This document shows, in pieces, positions 1 through 8,987 of a stretch of DNA of 64,000 nucleotides. Position numbers and translations under genes: made by a program. The first letter of the stretch is position 1. Every line of letters begins with the position of its first letter. Origin of the DNA: Paenirhodobacter hankyongi (GTDB lineage: Bacteria > Pseudomonadota > Alphaproteobacteria > Rhodobacterales > Rhodobacteraceae); NCBI RefSeq assembly GCF_003664585.1, contig NZ_RCHI01000003.1:247737-311736 (forward strand). Direction: 5' to 3'. The notes under the pieces are model-generated. The model worked only from the letters and a program-made list of their open reading frames with translations. It searched no databases and had not been told where the DNA came from.

Positions 1-79
1 GGCCGTCATGGGTCACCACCCAGGTGACCGGCCCCGGCTCGAGCAGGGTGAACGCCTTGCCAAGCGGCATCTCTTCCAT
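1..79 (-). CDS. flavin reductase family protein, N-terminal fragment cut by window edge
   Basis: The reverse strand opens at an ATG at 79 and runs off the left edge. The 26 readable residues (MEEMPLGKAF... ending TWVVTHDG) resemble the start of short flavin reductase-like proteins, in which the segment around VxxVTxxxG leads into the FMN-binding barrel. Nothing downstream can be seen, so the catalytic residues cannot be checked. The gene points away from the DUF4177 gene. The identification rests on a short N-terminus and is tentative. Confidence 0.5.
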   Translation of the reverse strand, partial: MEEMPLGKAFTLLEPGPVTWVVTHDG

Positions 80-326
80 TGCCGGCCCCCCTCGCCTTGC
101 AGACCCCATGCTCAACGCTGCCGCGGCAAAAGCGCAAGTGGGGTTTTCCGCCGCTTCTGCTGCCGTCCGGGCCCGGCGGCCGATTTTTCGCCCCGGTCGC
201 CCCTTCCCGGTCGGGGCGTTCGCCGCGGCGGTGCTGCACCGCAGCCCCGCTTTTTCGCGGCTCACCCCTTCGTTCCTTGACCGTCCCGCACAACTCGGTA
301 ACAACGGCCCCGCAAAGAGGTGCGTC

Positions 327-695
327 ATGCAGGCTTATGAATACAAGGTGATCCCCGCCCCGCAACGGGGCGAGAAGGAACGCGGGCTGAAGACCGGGGC
401 GGAACGTTTCGCCCATGCGCTCACGCTCACGATGAACGAGTTCGCGGCGGAGGGCTGGGAATACTGGCGCGCCGAGACGCTTCCGGCCGAGGAGCGCGCG
501 GGCCTGACCTCGAAGACGACGGTGTTCCACAACCTGCTCGTCTTCCGTCGCCCGTTCCGCGGTCCGGATGCCGCCGGCGAGGCCCCCGCGCTTGCCGCGC
601 AAAGTGCCGCCGAGCGGCGCGCGCGCATGCTCTCGGTCTATGCGCCCGAGGGCAAGGCGCCGCGACTCGGCCCGGCCGAAGAGGAAGAGGTCTAA
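327..695 (+). CDS. DUF4177 domain protein
   Basis: A 122-residue protein starting at the ATG at 327, preceded by the purine-rich AAAGAGG. It begins MQAYEYKVIP and contains LTLTMNEFAAEGWEYWRAET and NLLVFRRPF, the usual pattern of the small DUF4177 fold (EYKV..., LN..G.EGWELV..., FKRP). The C-terminal 40 residues are low-complexity Ala/Glu/Arg and end in an acidic run (EEEEV). An in-frame upstream extension to position 24 has poor codon use and no ribosome site, so the shorter start is preferred. Its last four bases overlap the stop of the convergent bolA-like gene. The molecular function of DUF4177 is not known. Confidence 0.8.
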   Translation: MQAYEYKVIPAPQRGEKERGLKTGAERFAHALTLTMNEFAAEGWEYWRAETLPAEERAGLTSKTTVFHNLLVFRRPFRGPDAAGEAPALAAQSAAERRARMLSVYAPEGKAPRLGPAEEEEV

Positions 696-961
696 TCCTC
701 GAACTCGATCGCCAGCGCATGGACCCGGGCCAGCAGCTCGGGCCCGAGCGCGGCATGCACCGCCCGGTGCCGCGCGATCCGCGAGGCTCCGGCCAGCGAG
801 GGCACCCGAAGCCGCAGCCGGAAATGGCTTTCCCCCGCCACCGCCGCGGCCGAATGGCCGGCGTGGTGTGCGCTTTCGTCGATGATCTCGAGAGTGCTCG
901 GCGCCAGCGCCGCAAGCCGCGCCCGGATCTCGTCGGCCACCGGTGATTTTCCGCCCGTCAT
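692..961 (-). CDS. BolA family protein
   Basis: An 89-residue protein with the BolA fold signature: IRARLAALAPSTLEIIDESAHHAGH near residues 12-36, ESHFRLRLRVPSLAG near 44-57, and RHRAVHAAL near 64-72. The H-H-A-G-H segment and the following ESHF strand carry conserved histidines that in BolA-glutaredoxin pairs take part in iron-sulfur cluster binding. Family members act as partners of monothiol glutaredoxins in iron-sulfur and iron homeostasis. It is convergent with the DUF4177 gene (stops overlap) and divergent from the J-domain gene. Which BolA paralogue this is cannot be decided from the sequence alone. Confidence 0.9.
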   Translation of the reverse strand: MTGGKSPVADEIRARLAALAPSTLEIIDESAHHAGHSAAAVAGESHFRLRLRVPSLAGASRIARHRAVHAALGPELLARVHALAIEFED

Positions 962-1073
962 CGTGCTGCGCCCCTTTCGGATCGTGCCAAATTGCTTAGA
1001 CTGCGTGGCCCGAGTCGGCCGGCCCCGTCAAGCGGGCCGCCACAAGGGAATGCGAACAGGACGTGAGGCAGAC

Positions 1074-1697
1074 ATGAGCGGGACCGATCCCTTCGGCTTC
1101 AACATATCGGCGGCAGCCGACAAGAAGCGCCGGACCAAGGGCAAGCGCGGGATGTCGGGCGCATTCGAGACCTCGACGCGCAAATGCGACCACGAGGGCT
1201 GCACCGAGCCCGGCCAGTACCGGGCGCCGAAAAGCCCGAAGGTGCTCGACGACTATTTCTGGTTCTGCAAGGACCACGTGCGCGAGTACAACCTGAACTG
1301 GAACTATTTCCAGGGTCAGTCGGAAGAGGAGTTCCAGCGCTTCCTCGAGAATGCGACGGTCTGGGAACGGCCGACGAAGCCCTTCGGGCGCTCGAAGGAG
1401 GAAATGGGCTGGGCCCGGCACGGGATCTCGGACCCGCAGGAGCTTCTGGGCGAGAATGCCACGCAGAACCCCGGCCGCACCGTCATCGGCCGCAAGCTGC
1501 CGCCGACCGAGCGGCGCGCGCTCGATATTCTCGATGCCAAGGACAGCATGACCAAGGCCGAGATCCGCAAGAGCTACAAGGCGCTCATCAAGGTGCTGCA
1601 CCCCGACATGAACGGCGGCGACCGCAGCCAAGAGGAGATGCTGCAGGAAGTGGTCTGGGCCTGGGACCAGCTCAAGGACAGCCGCAACTTCAAATGA
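1074..1697 (+). CDS. J-domain (DnaJ-like) protein
   Basis: A 207-residue protein whose C-terminal 65 residues form a J domain. It has the invariant HPD tripeptide in VLHPDMNGGD, preceded by helix II (MTKAEIRKSYKALIK) and followed by the helix III/IV region (EEVVWAWDQLKD). The N-terminal part has a cysteine pair (CDHEGC), an HVREYNLNWNY segment and aromatic residues, the arrangement of the alphaproteobacterial DnaJ-like proteins with an N-terminal zinc-like patch. The domain should stimulate a DnaK-type chaperone; the client is unknown. The ATG at 1074 was chosen over an upstream extension from 882 because that extension overlaps the bolA promoter side and has atypical codons. A strong terminator follows directly. 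Confidence 0.85.
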   Translation: MSGTDPFGFNISAAADKKRRTKGKRGMSGAFETSTRKCDHEGCTEPGQYRAPKSPKVLDDYFWFCKDHVREYNLNWNYFQGQSEEEFQRFLENATVWERPTKPFGRSKEEMGWARHGISDPQELLGENATQNPGRTVIGRKLPPTERRALDILDAKDSMTKAEIRKSYKALIKVLHPDMNGGDRSQEEMLQEVVWAWDQLKDSRNFK

Positions 1698-1700
1698 AAC

Positions 1701-1724
1701 CGGGGGGCGCAGGCCCCCCGTTTT
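1701..1724 (+). terminator. rho-independent terminator after the J-domain gene
   Basis: Perfect 8-bp stem CGGGGGGC / GCCCCCCG with a 4-base loop, followed by TTTT, starting 3 bases after the stop codon. Confidence 0.85.
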
Positions 1725-1771
1725 CGTTCCGCAGATCGGTGACGGCCCCTGCCCGCTCAGCGGGCCACCGC

Positions 1772-2200
1772 TCAGCCCGCCGCAGCCTCGGTCGCAAGCT
1801 TGCGGATCCGCTCGACCATCGCGGCGACCCCGTTCGAGCGCTGCTGGCTCAGATGCTCGTTCAGCCCGAGCCGGCCGAGTTCGGCCTTGGCGTCGACGGC
1901 CAGCACCTCGGACACCGTCAGCCCGGAATAGAGCGCGTGCAGGATCGCGATCAGCCCCTCGACGATCATCGCATCCGACTCGCCCTCGAAGTCGAAGCGC
2001 GCGGCGGGGCCGGTGCCCTCGATCCGCGGCAAGAGCCAGACCTGGCTCGCACAGCCCTCGACCTTGGTGGCCGGCACCTTCAGCGCCGGGTCCATGTCCG
2101 GCAGCGCCTTGCCCAGTTCGATGACGTGGCGATAGCGGTCTTCCCAGTCATCCAGGAAGTCGAAGGTTTCGGCGATCTCCTCGAATGCGGCGCTGGCCAT
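1772..2200 (-). CDS. sufE: SufE family cysteine desulfuration protein
   Basis: A 142-residue protein matching SufE over its whole length. FLDDWEDRYRHVIELGKALP lies at residues 15-34; the sulfur-accepting cysteine is in KVEGCASQVWL near residue 49, and the region SDAMIVEGLIAILHALYSGLT follows. SufE takes persulfide from SufS and passes it to the SufBCD scaffold for iron-sulfur cluster assembly. No suf operon is next to it, which is common in this group where SufE genes lie alone. A short GC stem (1751-1765) lies just past its stop. The start ATG at 2200 has GGAGGGGACC upstream. Confidence 0.92.
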   Translation of the reverse strand: MASAAFEEIAETFDFLDDWEDRYRHVIELGKALPDMDPALKVPATKVEGCASQVWLLPRIEGTGPAARFDFEGESDAMIVEGLIAILHALYSGLTVSEVLAVDAKAELGRLGLNEHLSQQRSNGVAAMVERIRKLATEAAAG

Positions 2201-2337
2201 GGTCCCCTCCTTGCACGGGTTTTCCCCTGCCTACCCCCGTGCGCCGGAAGGGTCCAGTGGCGGCTTTTCAAAAGCCCCGCGATCGGCTACCCAAGGGCAA
2301 AGCGCGCGCCTGCCGCACGCACCAGACCGGAGACGCC

Positions 2338-2835
2338 ATGAAACCGCTTCGCCCCGCCCTTGTCCTTCCGCTCGCCCTTTCCGTCGCGCTCGCCGGCTGC
2401 GGCGGCTGGAAGGAAAGCCGGGTCAACCCGCGGAACTGGTTCGGGCATTCGCAATCGGCCGCGACCACGCTCGAACCGAAGGGCGGCTACCTCAAGGCCA
2501 AGGAAGACCACCGCGTTCTCGTCGCCGAGGTCAGCACGCTCGAGATCAAGCGCACGCCGACCGGCGCGATCGTCTCGGTCACCGGCCTGCCGCCGACGCA
2601 GGGCTGGTGGGGCGCGGCTCTCGAGGCCGACGACGATGCCCGCCCGGTCGATGGCGTGATCACCTACCGCTTCGTCGTGGCCCCGCCCGAACCCGGCTCG
2701 CCCGCCGCGCAGCGGGTGATGAACGCAGGCTCGCGCACGGTGACGGCGGCCGCCTTCATCAACAACGTGCGCCTTGCCGACACCCGCAAGATCGTGGTGG
2801 TCGGCGCGCAGAACGAGCGCTCGATCAGCCGCTGA
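2338..2835 (+). CDS. putative lipoprotein of unknown function
   Basis: A 165-residue protein with a classic lipoprotein signal: a KPLRP basic start, a hydrophobic stretch (LVLPLALSVAL) and the lipobox LAGC placing the acylated cysteine near residue 21. The mature part contains the RVNPRNWFGHS segment seen in small Rhodobacterales outer-membrane-associated lipoproteins, followed by a beta-rich region (TLEIKRTPTGAIVSVTGLPPTQGWW). The protein is likely anchored in the outer membrane facing the periplasm. No enzymatic motif is visible. It sits 77 bases upstream of hisC and may be its own transcription unit. Function unknown. Confidence 0.75.
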   Translation: MKPLRPALVLPLALSVALAGCGGWKESRVNPRNWFGHSQSAATTLEPKGGYLKAKEDHRVLVAEVSTLEIKRTPTGAIVSVTGLPPTQGWWGAALEADDDARPVDGVITYRFVVAPPEPGSPAAQRVMNAGSRTVTAAAFINNVRLADTRKIVVVGAQNERSISR

Positions 2836-2912
2836 GTGCCGCTTTCGCCATGGTGGCGGTGCCGGGCCTGCGCTAGGTTGCGGCCCGGAACGGCCACAAG
2901 CGGAGGCACAGC

Positions 2913-3974
2913 ATGAGCAGGTTCTGGAGCCCGGGGGTCGAGGCGCTTGTCCCCTATACGCCGGGCGAGCAGCCGAAGGACCGCACCTTCGTCAAGCTCA
3001 ACACCAACGAGAACCCCTATGGCCCCTCGCCCCGCGCCATCGAGGCGATCCGGGCCGCGACCGGCGACGGGCTGCGGCTTTACCCCGACCCGACGGCGGC
3101 GGCGCTGCGCGCAGCGATCGGCGCGCGCTTCGGCCTGGACGCGGATCACGTCTTTGCCGGCAACGGCTCGGACGAGGTGCTGGCCCATGCCTTCCACGCC
3201 TTCTTCCGCGGCAAGGGGGAGCTTCTGTTCCCCGATGTCAGCTACAGCTTCTATCCGACCTACTGCATGCTTTACGGCATCCCGTTCCGGCAGGTGCCGC
3301 TCGATGCCGATTTCAGCCTGAACACCGCGGCGCTCTCGGGCCCCTGCGCCGGCATCGTGATCGCCAACCCCAATGCCCCGACCGGCATCGCCCTGCCCCC
3401 GGCGGCGATCGAGCGGGTGCTGCGGGCCAATCCCGATGTCGTGGTGCTGGTCGACGAGGCCTATGTCGATTTCGGCGCGGACAGCATGGCGCCGCTGGTG
3501 GCGCGGCATGACAACCTGCTGGTGGTGCAGACCTTCTCGAAATCGCGCAGCCTTGCCGGGCTGCGCGTGGGCTTTGCGCTCGGCCAGCCCGCGCTGATCG
3601 AGGGGCTCACCCGGATCAAGGACAGCTTCAACTCCTACCCGCTCGACCGGCTGGCGCTCGCGGGCGCGCTGGCGGCGTGGGAGGATACGGCCTGGTTCGA
3701 CGAGACGCGGCACAAGGTGATGGCCGACCGCGCGCGGCTGACCGCGGGGCTTCAGGCCCGCGGCTTTGCGGTGCTGCCCTCGGCCGCGAACTTCGTCTTT
3801 GCCTCCCCCTCGGGCCTCGGCGCGGCCGAGATGCTGCAGGCGCTGCGCGAGCGCGGCATCCTGGTGCGGCATTTCGCCAAGGGGCGGACGCGGGACTGGC
3901 TGCGGATCTCGATCGGCACCGCCGACGATTGCGACCGGCTGCTGGCCGGGATCGACGCGATCACCGCCGCCTGA
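2913..3974 (+). CDS. hisC: histidinol-phosphate aminotransferase
   Basis: A 353-residue class I/II aminotransferase. It shows [13 protein letters not shown] near residue 30, [12 protein letters not shown] near 85, [10 protein letters not shown] near 150, the [11 protein letters not shown] strand near 180 and the PLP-lysine motif [17 protein letters not shown] near 207-223. This pattern is typical of HisC, which converts imidazole-acetol phosphate plus glutamate to histidinol phosphate. Many HisC proteins also accept aromatic amino acids. The gene is isolated from other his genes. It ends 8 bases before a long hairpin shared with the convergent rnd gene. Family assignment is secure; the exact substrate cannot be separated from related aromatic aminotransferases by eye. 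Confidence 0.92.
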   Translation: MSRFWSPGVEALVPYTPGEQPKDRTFVKLNTNENPYGPSPRAIEAIRAATGDGLRLYPDPTAAALRAAIGARFGLDADHVFAGNGSDEVLAHAFHAFFRGKGELLFPDVSYSFYPTYCMLYGIPFRQVPLDADFSLNTAALSGPCAGIVIANPNAPTGIALPPAAIERVLRANPDVVVLVDEAYVDFGADSMAPLVARHDNLLVVQTFSKSRSLAGLRVGFALGQPALIEGLTRIKDSFNSYPLDRLALAGALAAWEDTAWFDETRHKVMADRARLTAGLQARGFAVLPSAANFVFASPSGLGAAEMLQALRERGILVRHFAKGRTRDWLRISIGTADDCDRLLAGIDAITAA

Positions 3975-3981
3975 GCGGCAC

Positions 3982-4006
3982 TCGGGCCCGGGAAAGCCGG
4001 GCCCGA
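3982..4006. terminator. bidirectional hairpin between hisC and rnd
   Basis: Perfect 10-bp inverted repeat TCGGGCCCGG / CCGGGCCCGA with a 5-base loop, lying between the convergent stops of hisC (3974) and rnd (4013). On the plus strand it is followed by AAAGGTCTT rather than a clean T-run, so termination may be partly rho-dependent. Confidence 0.6.
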
Positions 4007-4012
4007 AAGGTC

Positions 4013-5170
4013 TTACACCACGACGACGCGCACCGCGCCGCCCGAGGCGGTGAGGCCGATCTCGCCCTTCGCCAGACGCAGCGCATCGCGGCCGAAGACA
4101 TCGGCGCGCCAGCCGGTCAGCGCCGGCACGTCGCGCTTGCCCGCGGCGATGCGGTCGAGATCGGACGAGGTGGCGATCAGTTTGGCCGCCACCCCCGTCT
4201 CCTCGGATTTCGCCTTCAGCAGCACGCGCAGCAGGTCGGCCAGCGCCGTGTTCACCTGCAGCTGATGCTGCTCGTCGGGCACATGCGGATAGTTCTCCGG
4301 CTCCATCTCGAGCGCAGCCTTCACCGCGGTGATGATCCCGTCGGCGATGTCGCCCCGCCGCGCCTCGCGCAGCAGAAGCCGCGACTTGCCCAGCTCGTCG
4401 AGCGTGGTGGGCCGGGTCGAGGCAAGCTCCAGCAGCGCGTCATCCTTGAAGATGCGCGAGCGCGGGATGTTCTTGTTCTGCGCATAGCCCTCGCGGAAGC
4501 GCGCCAGCTCGCGCACCACGGCGAGGAACCGGCCCGAGGTGGTGCGGGTCTTCACCCGCAGCCAGGCGTCTTCGGGCAGCGTGGTATAGGTGTCGGGCGA
4601 GAGCAGGATCGCCTCCTCCTCCTCGACCCAGACATGGCGGCCCGACTTCTGCAGCTCCTTCGACAGGAACTCGTAGATCACCCGCAGATGGGTGACGTCG
4701 GCAACGGCATAGACCTTCTGCGCGTCGGTCAGCGGCCGGCGCGACCAGTCGGTGAAGCGCGAGGTCTTGTCGAGTGCCTGGCGCGCGATCTTCTTCACCA
4801 GCGTCTCATAGCCGACCTGCTCGCCAAAGCCGCACACCATCGCGGCGACCTGGGTGTCGAAGAGCGGCTTCGGGAAGAGGCCCGCGTCGACGAAGAAGAT
4901 CTCGAGATCCTGACGCGCGGCATGGAAGACCTTCACCGTCGCCTCGTGGCGGAAGAGGTCGTAGAGCGGCTCGAGCGAGAGCCCCTCGGCCAGCGGATCG
5001 ACAAGCACCGCCTCGCCGTCCTTGGCCGGCGGGATCGCGAGTTGCACGAGGCACAGCTTCGACCAGTAGGTGCGCTCGCGCAGGAACTCGGTGTCGACGG
5101 TGACGTAGGGCTGGGCTTTCGCCTTCGCGCAGAATTCGGCGAGGGCTTCGGTGGTGGTGATGGTCTGCAT
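4013..5170 (-). CDS. rnd: ribonuclease D
   Basis: A 385-residue DEDD-type 3'-5' exoribonuclease. The N-terminal exonuclease domain shows the first acidic motif in VTVDTEFLRE near residue 24, the second in FHAARQDLEIF near 82, and the third in KVYAVADVTHLRVIYEFL near 162-180. An HRDC domain follows, with IPRSRIFKDDALLELA near 220-235. The length matches bacterial RNase D. The enzyme trims tRNA precursors and other structured RNA ends. The ATG at 5170 (MQTITTT) was chosen; a further ten in-frame upstream codons look like leader sequence. It is convergent with hisC. Confidence 0.93.
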   Translation of the reverse strand: MQTITTTEALAEFCAKAKAQPYVTVDTEFLRERTYWSKLCLVQLAIPPAKDGEAVLVDPLAEGLSLEPLYDLFRHEATVKVFHAARQDLEIFFVDAGLFPKPLFDTQVAAMVCGFGEQVGYETLVKKIARQALDKTSRFTDWSRRPLTDAQKVYAVADVTHLRVIYEFLSKELQKSGRHVWVEEEEAILLSPDTYTTLPEDAWLRVKTRTTSGRFLAVVRELARFREGYAQNKNIPRSRIFKDDALLELASTRPTTLDELGKSRLLLREARRGDIADGIITAVKAALEMEPENYPHVPDEQHQLQVNTALADLLRVLLKAKSEETGVAAKLIATSSDLDRIAAGKRDVPALTGWRADVFGRDALRLAKGEIGLTASGGAVRVVVV

Positions 5171-5331
5171 CGGCGTCCTGTCCGCGGGGTCATCCCGCAC
5201 TCCGTTGTTTTCCGACCTTTAGGGAGTCGTCAGCGGAAAGAAAAGCCGCTTGCGGGACCCGGCATGCAAATACCTGCTCCGGCAGGGCCCGCGGCGCGGC
5301 CCGGGGCCTCCGGCGGAAGGATTCGGCCCAA

Positions 5332-5360
5332 GAAAAAGCCCGGTCGCGAAAGGACCGGGC
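5332..5360 (-). terminator. rho-independent terminator for purMN
   Basis: Read leftward, an 8-bp stem GCCCGGTC / GACCGGGC with a 7-base loop is followed by TTTTT. It lies about 70 bases past the purN stop on the same strand, so it probably ends the purM-purN transcript. Confidence 0.8.
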
Positions 5361-5428
5361 CATCGGCTTTCATCTTGCCGGAAATACCTCCGCCGGAGGC
5401 GCCGGGCTTGCGGCCGGGCGCGGCGGCG

Positions 5429-6016
5429 TCAGAGCAGAACCGGCGTCCGGTCCCCCGCCACGAAGCGACGCAGCACGGCGGGGTAAAGCTGATGCTCCAT
5501 CGTCAGCACCCGCGCGGCGAGCGTGTCGGCATCGTCGCCCGACAGCACCGGCACCCGCGCCTGACCGAGGATCGGGCCGTCATCGAGCACCGGCGTGACC
5601 TCGTGCACGGTGCAGCCGGCCTCGGCATCGCCCGCATCGAGGGCGCGCTGATGCGTGTGCAGCCCGGGGTATTTCGGCAGAAGCGAGGGGTGGATGTTCA
5701 GCATCCGCCCCGAGAAGCGGGTGACGAAGCCGGGCGTCAGCACCCGCATGAAGCCCGCAAGGCACAGCACGTCGGGCTCGGCCGCCAGCAGCGGTTTCAG
5801 CAGCTCGGCCTCGAAGGCGGCGCGATCCTTGCCGAAGGGGCGGTGGTCGACGGCGACGGTCGGAACCCCCTTCGCCGCGGCCTTCGCGAGCCCCGCCGCG
5901 GTGGGGTCGTTCGAGGCGACCAGCACCGGCGCCGCATAGCCCTCGGCCTGCATCGTCTCGACGAGGCGGATCATGTTCGACCCGCCCCCCGAGATCAGGA
6001 TCGCGACGCGTTTCAC
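5429..6016 (-). CDS. purN: phosphoribosylglycinamide formyltransferase (GAR transformylase)
   Basis: A 195-residue formyltransferase starting at GTG 6016. It contains [10 protein letters not shown] near residue 6 (phosphate-binding loop), [10 protein letters not shown] near 90, [22 protein letters not shown] near 105-125 carrying the catalytic Asn-His pair, and [11 protein letters not shown] near 140 carrying the catalytic Asp. It transfers a formyl group from 10-formyl-THF to glycinamide ribonucleotide in purine synthesis. The start codon overlaps the purM stop as GTGA, which together with the conserved N-terminus decides the start and indicates translational coupling. Length is normal for the family. 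Confidence 0.96.
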   Translation of the reverse strand: MKRVAILISGGGSNMIRLVETMQAEGYAAPVLVASNDPTAAGLAKAAAKGVPTVAVDHRPFGKDRAAFEAELLKPLLAAEPDVLCLAGFMRVLTPGFVTRFSGRMLNIHPSLLPKYPGLHTHQRALDAGDAEAGCTVHEVTPVLDDGPILGQARVPVLSGDDADTLAARVLTMEHQLYPAVLRRFVAGDRTPVLL

Positions 6017-7059
6017 AGAAGCGCGCCCGTGTAGGCGACGCCCTGCCCTGCGGTGACGGCACCGATCACGGTGACCGTCTCGCCCTCGGCCTCGAGCAGC
6101 GCCTTCAGCTCGGCGGCGCGGTCGGCCGCGACCACGGCGATCATGCCGATGCCGCAGTTGAAGGTCTTGAGCAGTTCCGGCTCGGCCATCTGCGCGGTCT
6201 CGGCCAGCCAGCGGAACACGCCCGGCAGCTGCCACGACGACAGATCAATGGTCGCGCCCAGCCCCTCGGGCAGCACGCGCGGCAGGTTCTCGGTCAGGCC
6301 GCCACCGGTGATATGAGCGAGCGCATGCACGCCGCCCGCGCGCACCGCGGCAAGCGCCTGCTTGACGTAAAGCCGGGTCGGCGCGAGCAGCGCGGCGCCG
6401 AGCGTGCCCTCGGCGAAGGGGCACTCTGCCTCCCAGCCAAGGCCCGAAAGCTCGACCACCTTGCGCACGAAGCTGTAGCCGTTCGAATGCACCCCGTTCG
6501 AGCCGAGGCCCAGCAGCACATCGCCCTCGGTCACGCCCGCCGGCAGATCCGCGCCGCGCTCCATCGCGCCGACGGCGAAACCGGCAAGGTCAAAATCGTC
6601 CTTCGCATACATGCCGGGCATCTCGGCGGTCTCGCCGCCAATGAGCGCACAGCCCGACTGCGCGCAGCCCTCGGCGATGCCCTCGATGATCCGGGTGGCC
6701 TGATCGACATCGAGCTTGCCGGTGGCGAAATAGTCGAGGAACAGCAGCGGCTCGGCGCCCTGGCAGACGAGGTCGTTGACGCACATCGCGACGAGGTCGA
6801 TGCCGATCGTGTCAACATTGCCGGTGTCGATGGCGATGCGCAGTTTCGTGCCCACGCCATCGGTCGCGGCAACGAGGATCGGGTCGGTGTACCCCGCCGC
6901 CTTCAGGTCGAAGAGCGCGCCGAAACCGCCCAGCCCCGACATCGTGCCCGACCGGGTCGTGCGCTTCGCGGCCGGCTTGATCCGTTCGACGAGCGCATTG
7001 CCCGCGTCGATATCGACCCCCGCATCGGCATAGGTCAGCCCGTTCTTGCCCTCGCTCAT
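6013..7059 (-). CDS. purM: phosphoribosylformylglycinamidine cyclo-ligase (AIR synthetase)
   Basis: A 348-residue PurM. The N-terminus [20 protein letters not shown] leads into GGFGALFDL near residue 45, followed by [14 protein letters not shown] near 63-76, [24 protein letters not shown] near 92-115 and [12 protein letters not shown] near 140, all signatures of the PurM/PurL ATP-binding fold. It closes the imidazole ring of formylglycinamidine ribonucleotide. The start at 7059 has a strong ribosome site (AAGGAGA) seven bases upstream. It forms a two-gene purM-purN operon, the standard alphaproteobacterial order. Confidence 0.97.
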   Translation of the reverse strand: MSEGKNGLTYADAGVDIDAGNALVERIKPAAKRTTRSGTMSGLGGFGALFDLKAAGYTDPILVAATDGVGTKLRIAIDTGNVDTIGIDLVAMCVNDLVCQGAEPLLFLDYFATGKLDVDQATRIIEGIAEGCAQSGCALIGGETAEMPGMYAKDDFDLAGFAVGAMERGADLPAGVTEGDVLLGLGSNGVHSNGYSFVRKVVELSGLGWEAECPFAEGTLGAALLAPTRLYVKQALAAVRAGGVHALAHITGGGLTENLPRVLPEGLGATIDLSSWQLPGVFRWLAETAQMAEPELLKTFNCGIGMIAVVAADRAAELKALLEAEGETVTVIGAVTAGQGVAYTGALL

Positions 7060-7324
7060 CGCTTTCTCCTTGGGGATTCCGTCGCGCGAAGCCCTAGCGC
7101 AAAGGGCGCAGGCAGGCAATCATTCCTGCAAGGCTTCGGCTTGCGTTTCGGCCGGCGCGGAGCCTTCTGCCATGCCGGCAGCCCCATGCGGGCGCGCCGC
7201 AGACGGCACCCGGCCACCGAAAACGCCTTTCGCCATGAACGGACTGCCGAAATCACCTGCTCGATATCGGCGCTGACACGCGCCGGCCGATCGACCGCCG
7301 CGGTCCCCGACCGTGCCGAAAATC
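7060..7324. other. intergenic region between purM and the tRNA promoter
   Basis: No convincing gene is visible here. Short open frames on both strands have arginine-rich, shadow-like compositions and no ribosome sites. The region should hold the purM promoter on its left side; no operator or riboswitch pattern was recognised. Its right end merges into the tRNA promoter. Confidence 0.5.
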
Positions 7325-7353
7325 TTGACCACGCCCGCATTCCCCCGTAATCC
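7325..7353 (+). promoter_or_regulatory. sigma70-type promoter of the tRNA-Ile gene
   Basis: TTGACC at 7325-7330 and TAATCC at 7348-7353 with a 17-base spacer. The predicted start point would fall just upstream of the mature tRNA 5' end at 7367. Confidence 0.65.
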
Positions 7354-7366
7354 GAAGCCACTCTGG

Positions 7367-7442
7367 GGGCCTGTAGCTCAATGGTCAGAGCAGGGCGCTC
7401 ATAACGCCTTGGTTGGGGGTTCAAGTCCCTCCGGGCCTACCA
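7367..7442 (+). tRNA. tRNA-Ile (anticodon CAU, read as lysidine-modified Ile2)
   Basis: A 76-base tRNA with encoded CCA. The acceptor stem GGGCCTG pairs with CGGGCCT, including two G-U pairs. T8-A9 precede the D stem GCTC, the anticodon loop is CTCATAA, and the T arm contains GGTTCAAGTCC. Although the anticodon is CAT, the CTCATAA loop with the following TTGGTTG variable region is that of the minor isoleucine tRNA rather than elongator or initiator Met tRNA. The C34 would be converted to lysidine by TilS to read AUA. It borders the accessory region on its left side. Confidence 0.92.
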
Positions 7443-7596
7443 AATTCCATCATTCCCCTTTTTATATCAGAGTATTGCCATCATTTCTGACGAACCGGCC
7501 GGGAGGTTTCGTCAATCCTTGTTCCCCATTTCCCCGCTGCTGTTTGATCCCAAGGTTTGATGGTGCGATCCATTCGTTGAAATGGAAGGAAGCGCC

Positions 7597-8593
7597 ATGG
7601 GACAAGTTCGTCACGGCTGCGCCACGACAACACACGCCATCCGAGCAACAATAATGAGGGCCAGCCCGCCATCGGTTCGCGGGCAGGCCCGAATGATCGC
7701 AAGTGACGACCGCGGCGCTGAGCCGGGAGTTCGGGATCAACCCGAAGACGGTCGCCAGGTGGCGGAAGCGCGAGACAGTAGAAGATCGCAAGACCGGTCG
7801 AAAGGAGCCATACTCGTCCGTTCCCTGAGAATCCGAAGAGGCCATGGTCGTCGCGTTCCGGCGACACACGCTGTTGCCGCTCGACGACTGTCTCTATGCC
7901 CTGCAGCCTTCGATCCCGCACCTGACCAGATCAGCGCGGCATCGGGGCCTTCAGCGCCATGGCATATCACGCTTGCCGGCATTGAAGGTGGCGAGCCGAA
8001 ACGAGCGAAGTTCAAGCGGTACCCCATCGGCTTCTTCCACATGGATATGTGCTGAGGTGCTGACCGCTGAAGGCAAACTCTATCTCTTCGTTGCCATCGA
8101 CCGGACCAGCAAGTTCGCTGTGACCCAACTCGTCGACACGGCCGACAGGCGGACGGCTTGGGAGTTCCTGGAGCATCTGTTGCAGGCGGTTCCTCACCGT
8201 ATCCATACGATCCTGACTGATTACGGCATCCAATTCGCCGACCCGCCCAGGAACCGGAATGCCGCCCATTCCCGGCCAATGCGCTTTCACATGATCTGCG
8301 AGGCGAACGGGATCGAGCACCGCCTGACCAGGCCCAACCATCCATGGACCAACAGTCAGGTCGAGCGCATGAACCAGACAATCAAAGAGGACAGCGTCAA
8401 ACGATACCATGACGAGAGCCATGATCAGGTGCGCACGCATCTGGCCGACTTCATGGCCGCTGACACCTTCGCCAGACGGCTCAAAACCCTCAGCGGCCTC
8501 ACGCCCTACGAATACAGCTGCAAGATCTGGACTTCGGAGCCTGACAGATTCATGATGAACCCGATCCACCAGATGCCGGGACTGAACACCTGA
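7597..8593 (+). pseudogene. IS481-family transposase, frameshifted remnant
   Basis: Recognisable transposase pieces occur in several frames. The start MGQVRHG...TTTHAIRA lies at 7597, the HTH part LSREFGINPKTVARWRKRETVEDRKTG near 7720-7800, the block MVVAFRRHTLLPLDDCLYALQPSIPHLTRSA from 7844, and the catalytic DDE core GKLYLFVAIDRTSKFA, HTILTDYGIQFA and NHPWTNSQVERMN from about 8070. At least two frameshifts and a small insertion near 7690 break it. A possible left end starts near 7548. The right end is lost, because the element stops right after the transposase stop codon, where it has replaced the last codons of the convergent ACT-domain gene. Confidence 0.88.
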
Positions 8594-8987
8594 CCGCCCA
8601 CTCGCCGGCGAACCATTCCACGGTCGCCTGTCTCGCCAGGTCTTCGGTGTCGCAGACCAGAACAAGCCGGTTTTGATGGTCGGAATACTGAACCAGGATA
8701 TTCACGCCTGCCTCGGCCAATGCGCGCGAGATCGCGCCCAACTGGCCGGGCGTACCCTGCTTCAGCTTGCGGATGATCGGTCTGCGGATCGCGGAAACCG
8801 CGATCCCGGTGTCCTTTGCGGCACGGGCGGCGGCCTCGCCATCGCGAAACAGGAAGTGCGCGATGGCGCGGCCGCCCTGGCTGAACACCCCGCCGCCCTC
8901 GCAGGACAGCCCGGCACGCCCCATCGCCTCGCCCAGTTCGGCAAGAGCGCCGGGACGGTTTTCCAGATGAAACTCGAGGTCAAACAC
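8550..8987 (-). CDS. ACT-domain amino-acid-binding protein with IS-derived C-terminus
   Basis: A 145-residue protein containing two ACT-like units. The first is FHLENRPGALAELGEAMGRAGLSCEGGGVF near residues 6-35; the second is GTPGQLGAISRALAEAGVNILVQYSD near 78-103. ACT domains bind amino acids or other small ligands and here would act as a stand-alone sensor. The last roughly 13 residues (SVPASGGSGSS) are encoded by the tail of the IS481 remnant read in reverse, so the natural C-terminus has been replaced. It is the last gene of a leftward set with the ABM and NIPSNAP genes, overlapping the ABM gene by 8 bases. Whether the altered protein still works is unknown. Confidence 0.75.
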   Translation of the reverse strand: MFDLEFHLENRPGALAELGEAMGRAGLSCEGGGVFSQGGRAIAHFLFRDGEAAARAAKDTGIAVSAIRRPIIRKLKQGTPGQLGAISRALAEAGVNILVQYSDHQNRLVLVCDTEDLARQATVEWFAGEWAVRCSVPASGGSGSS

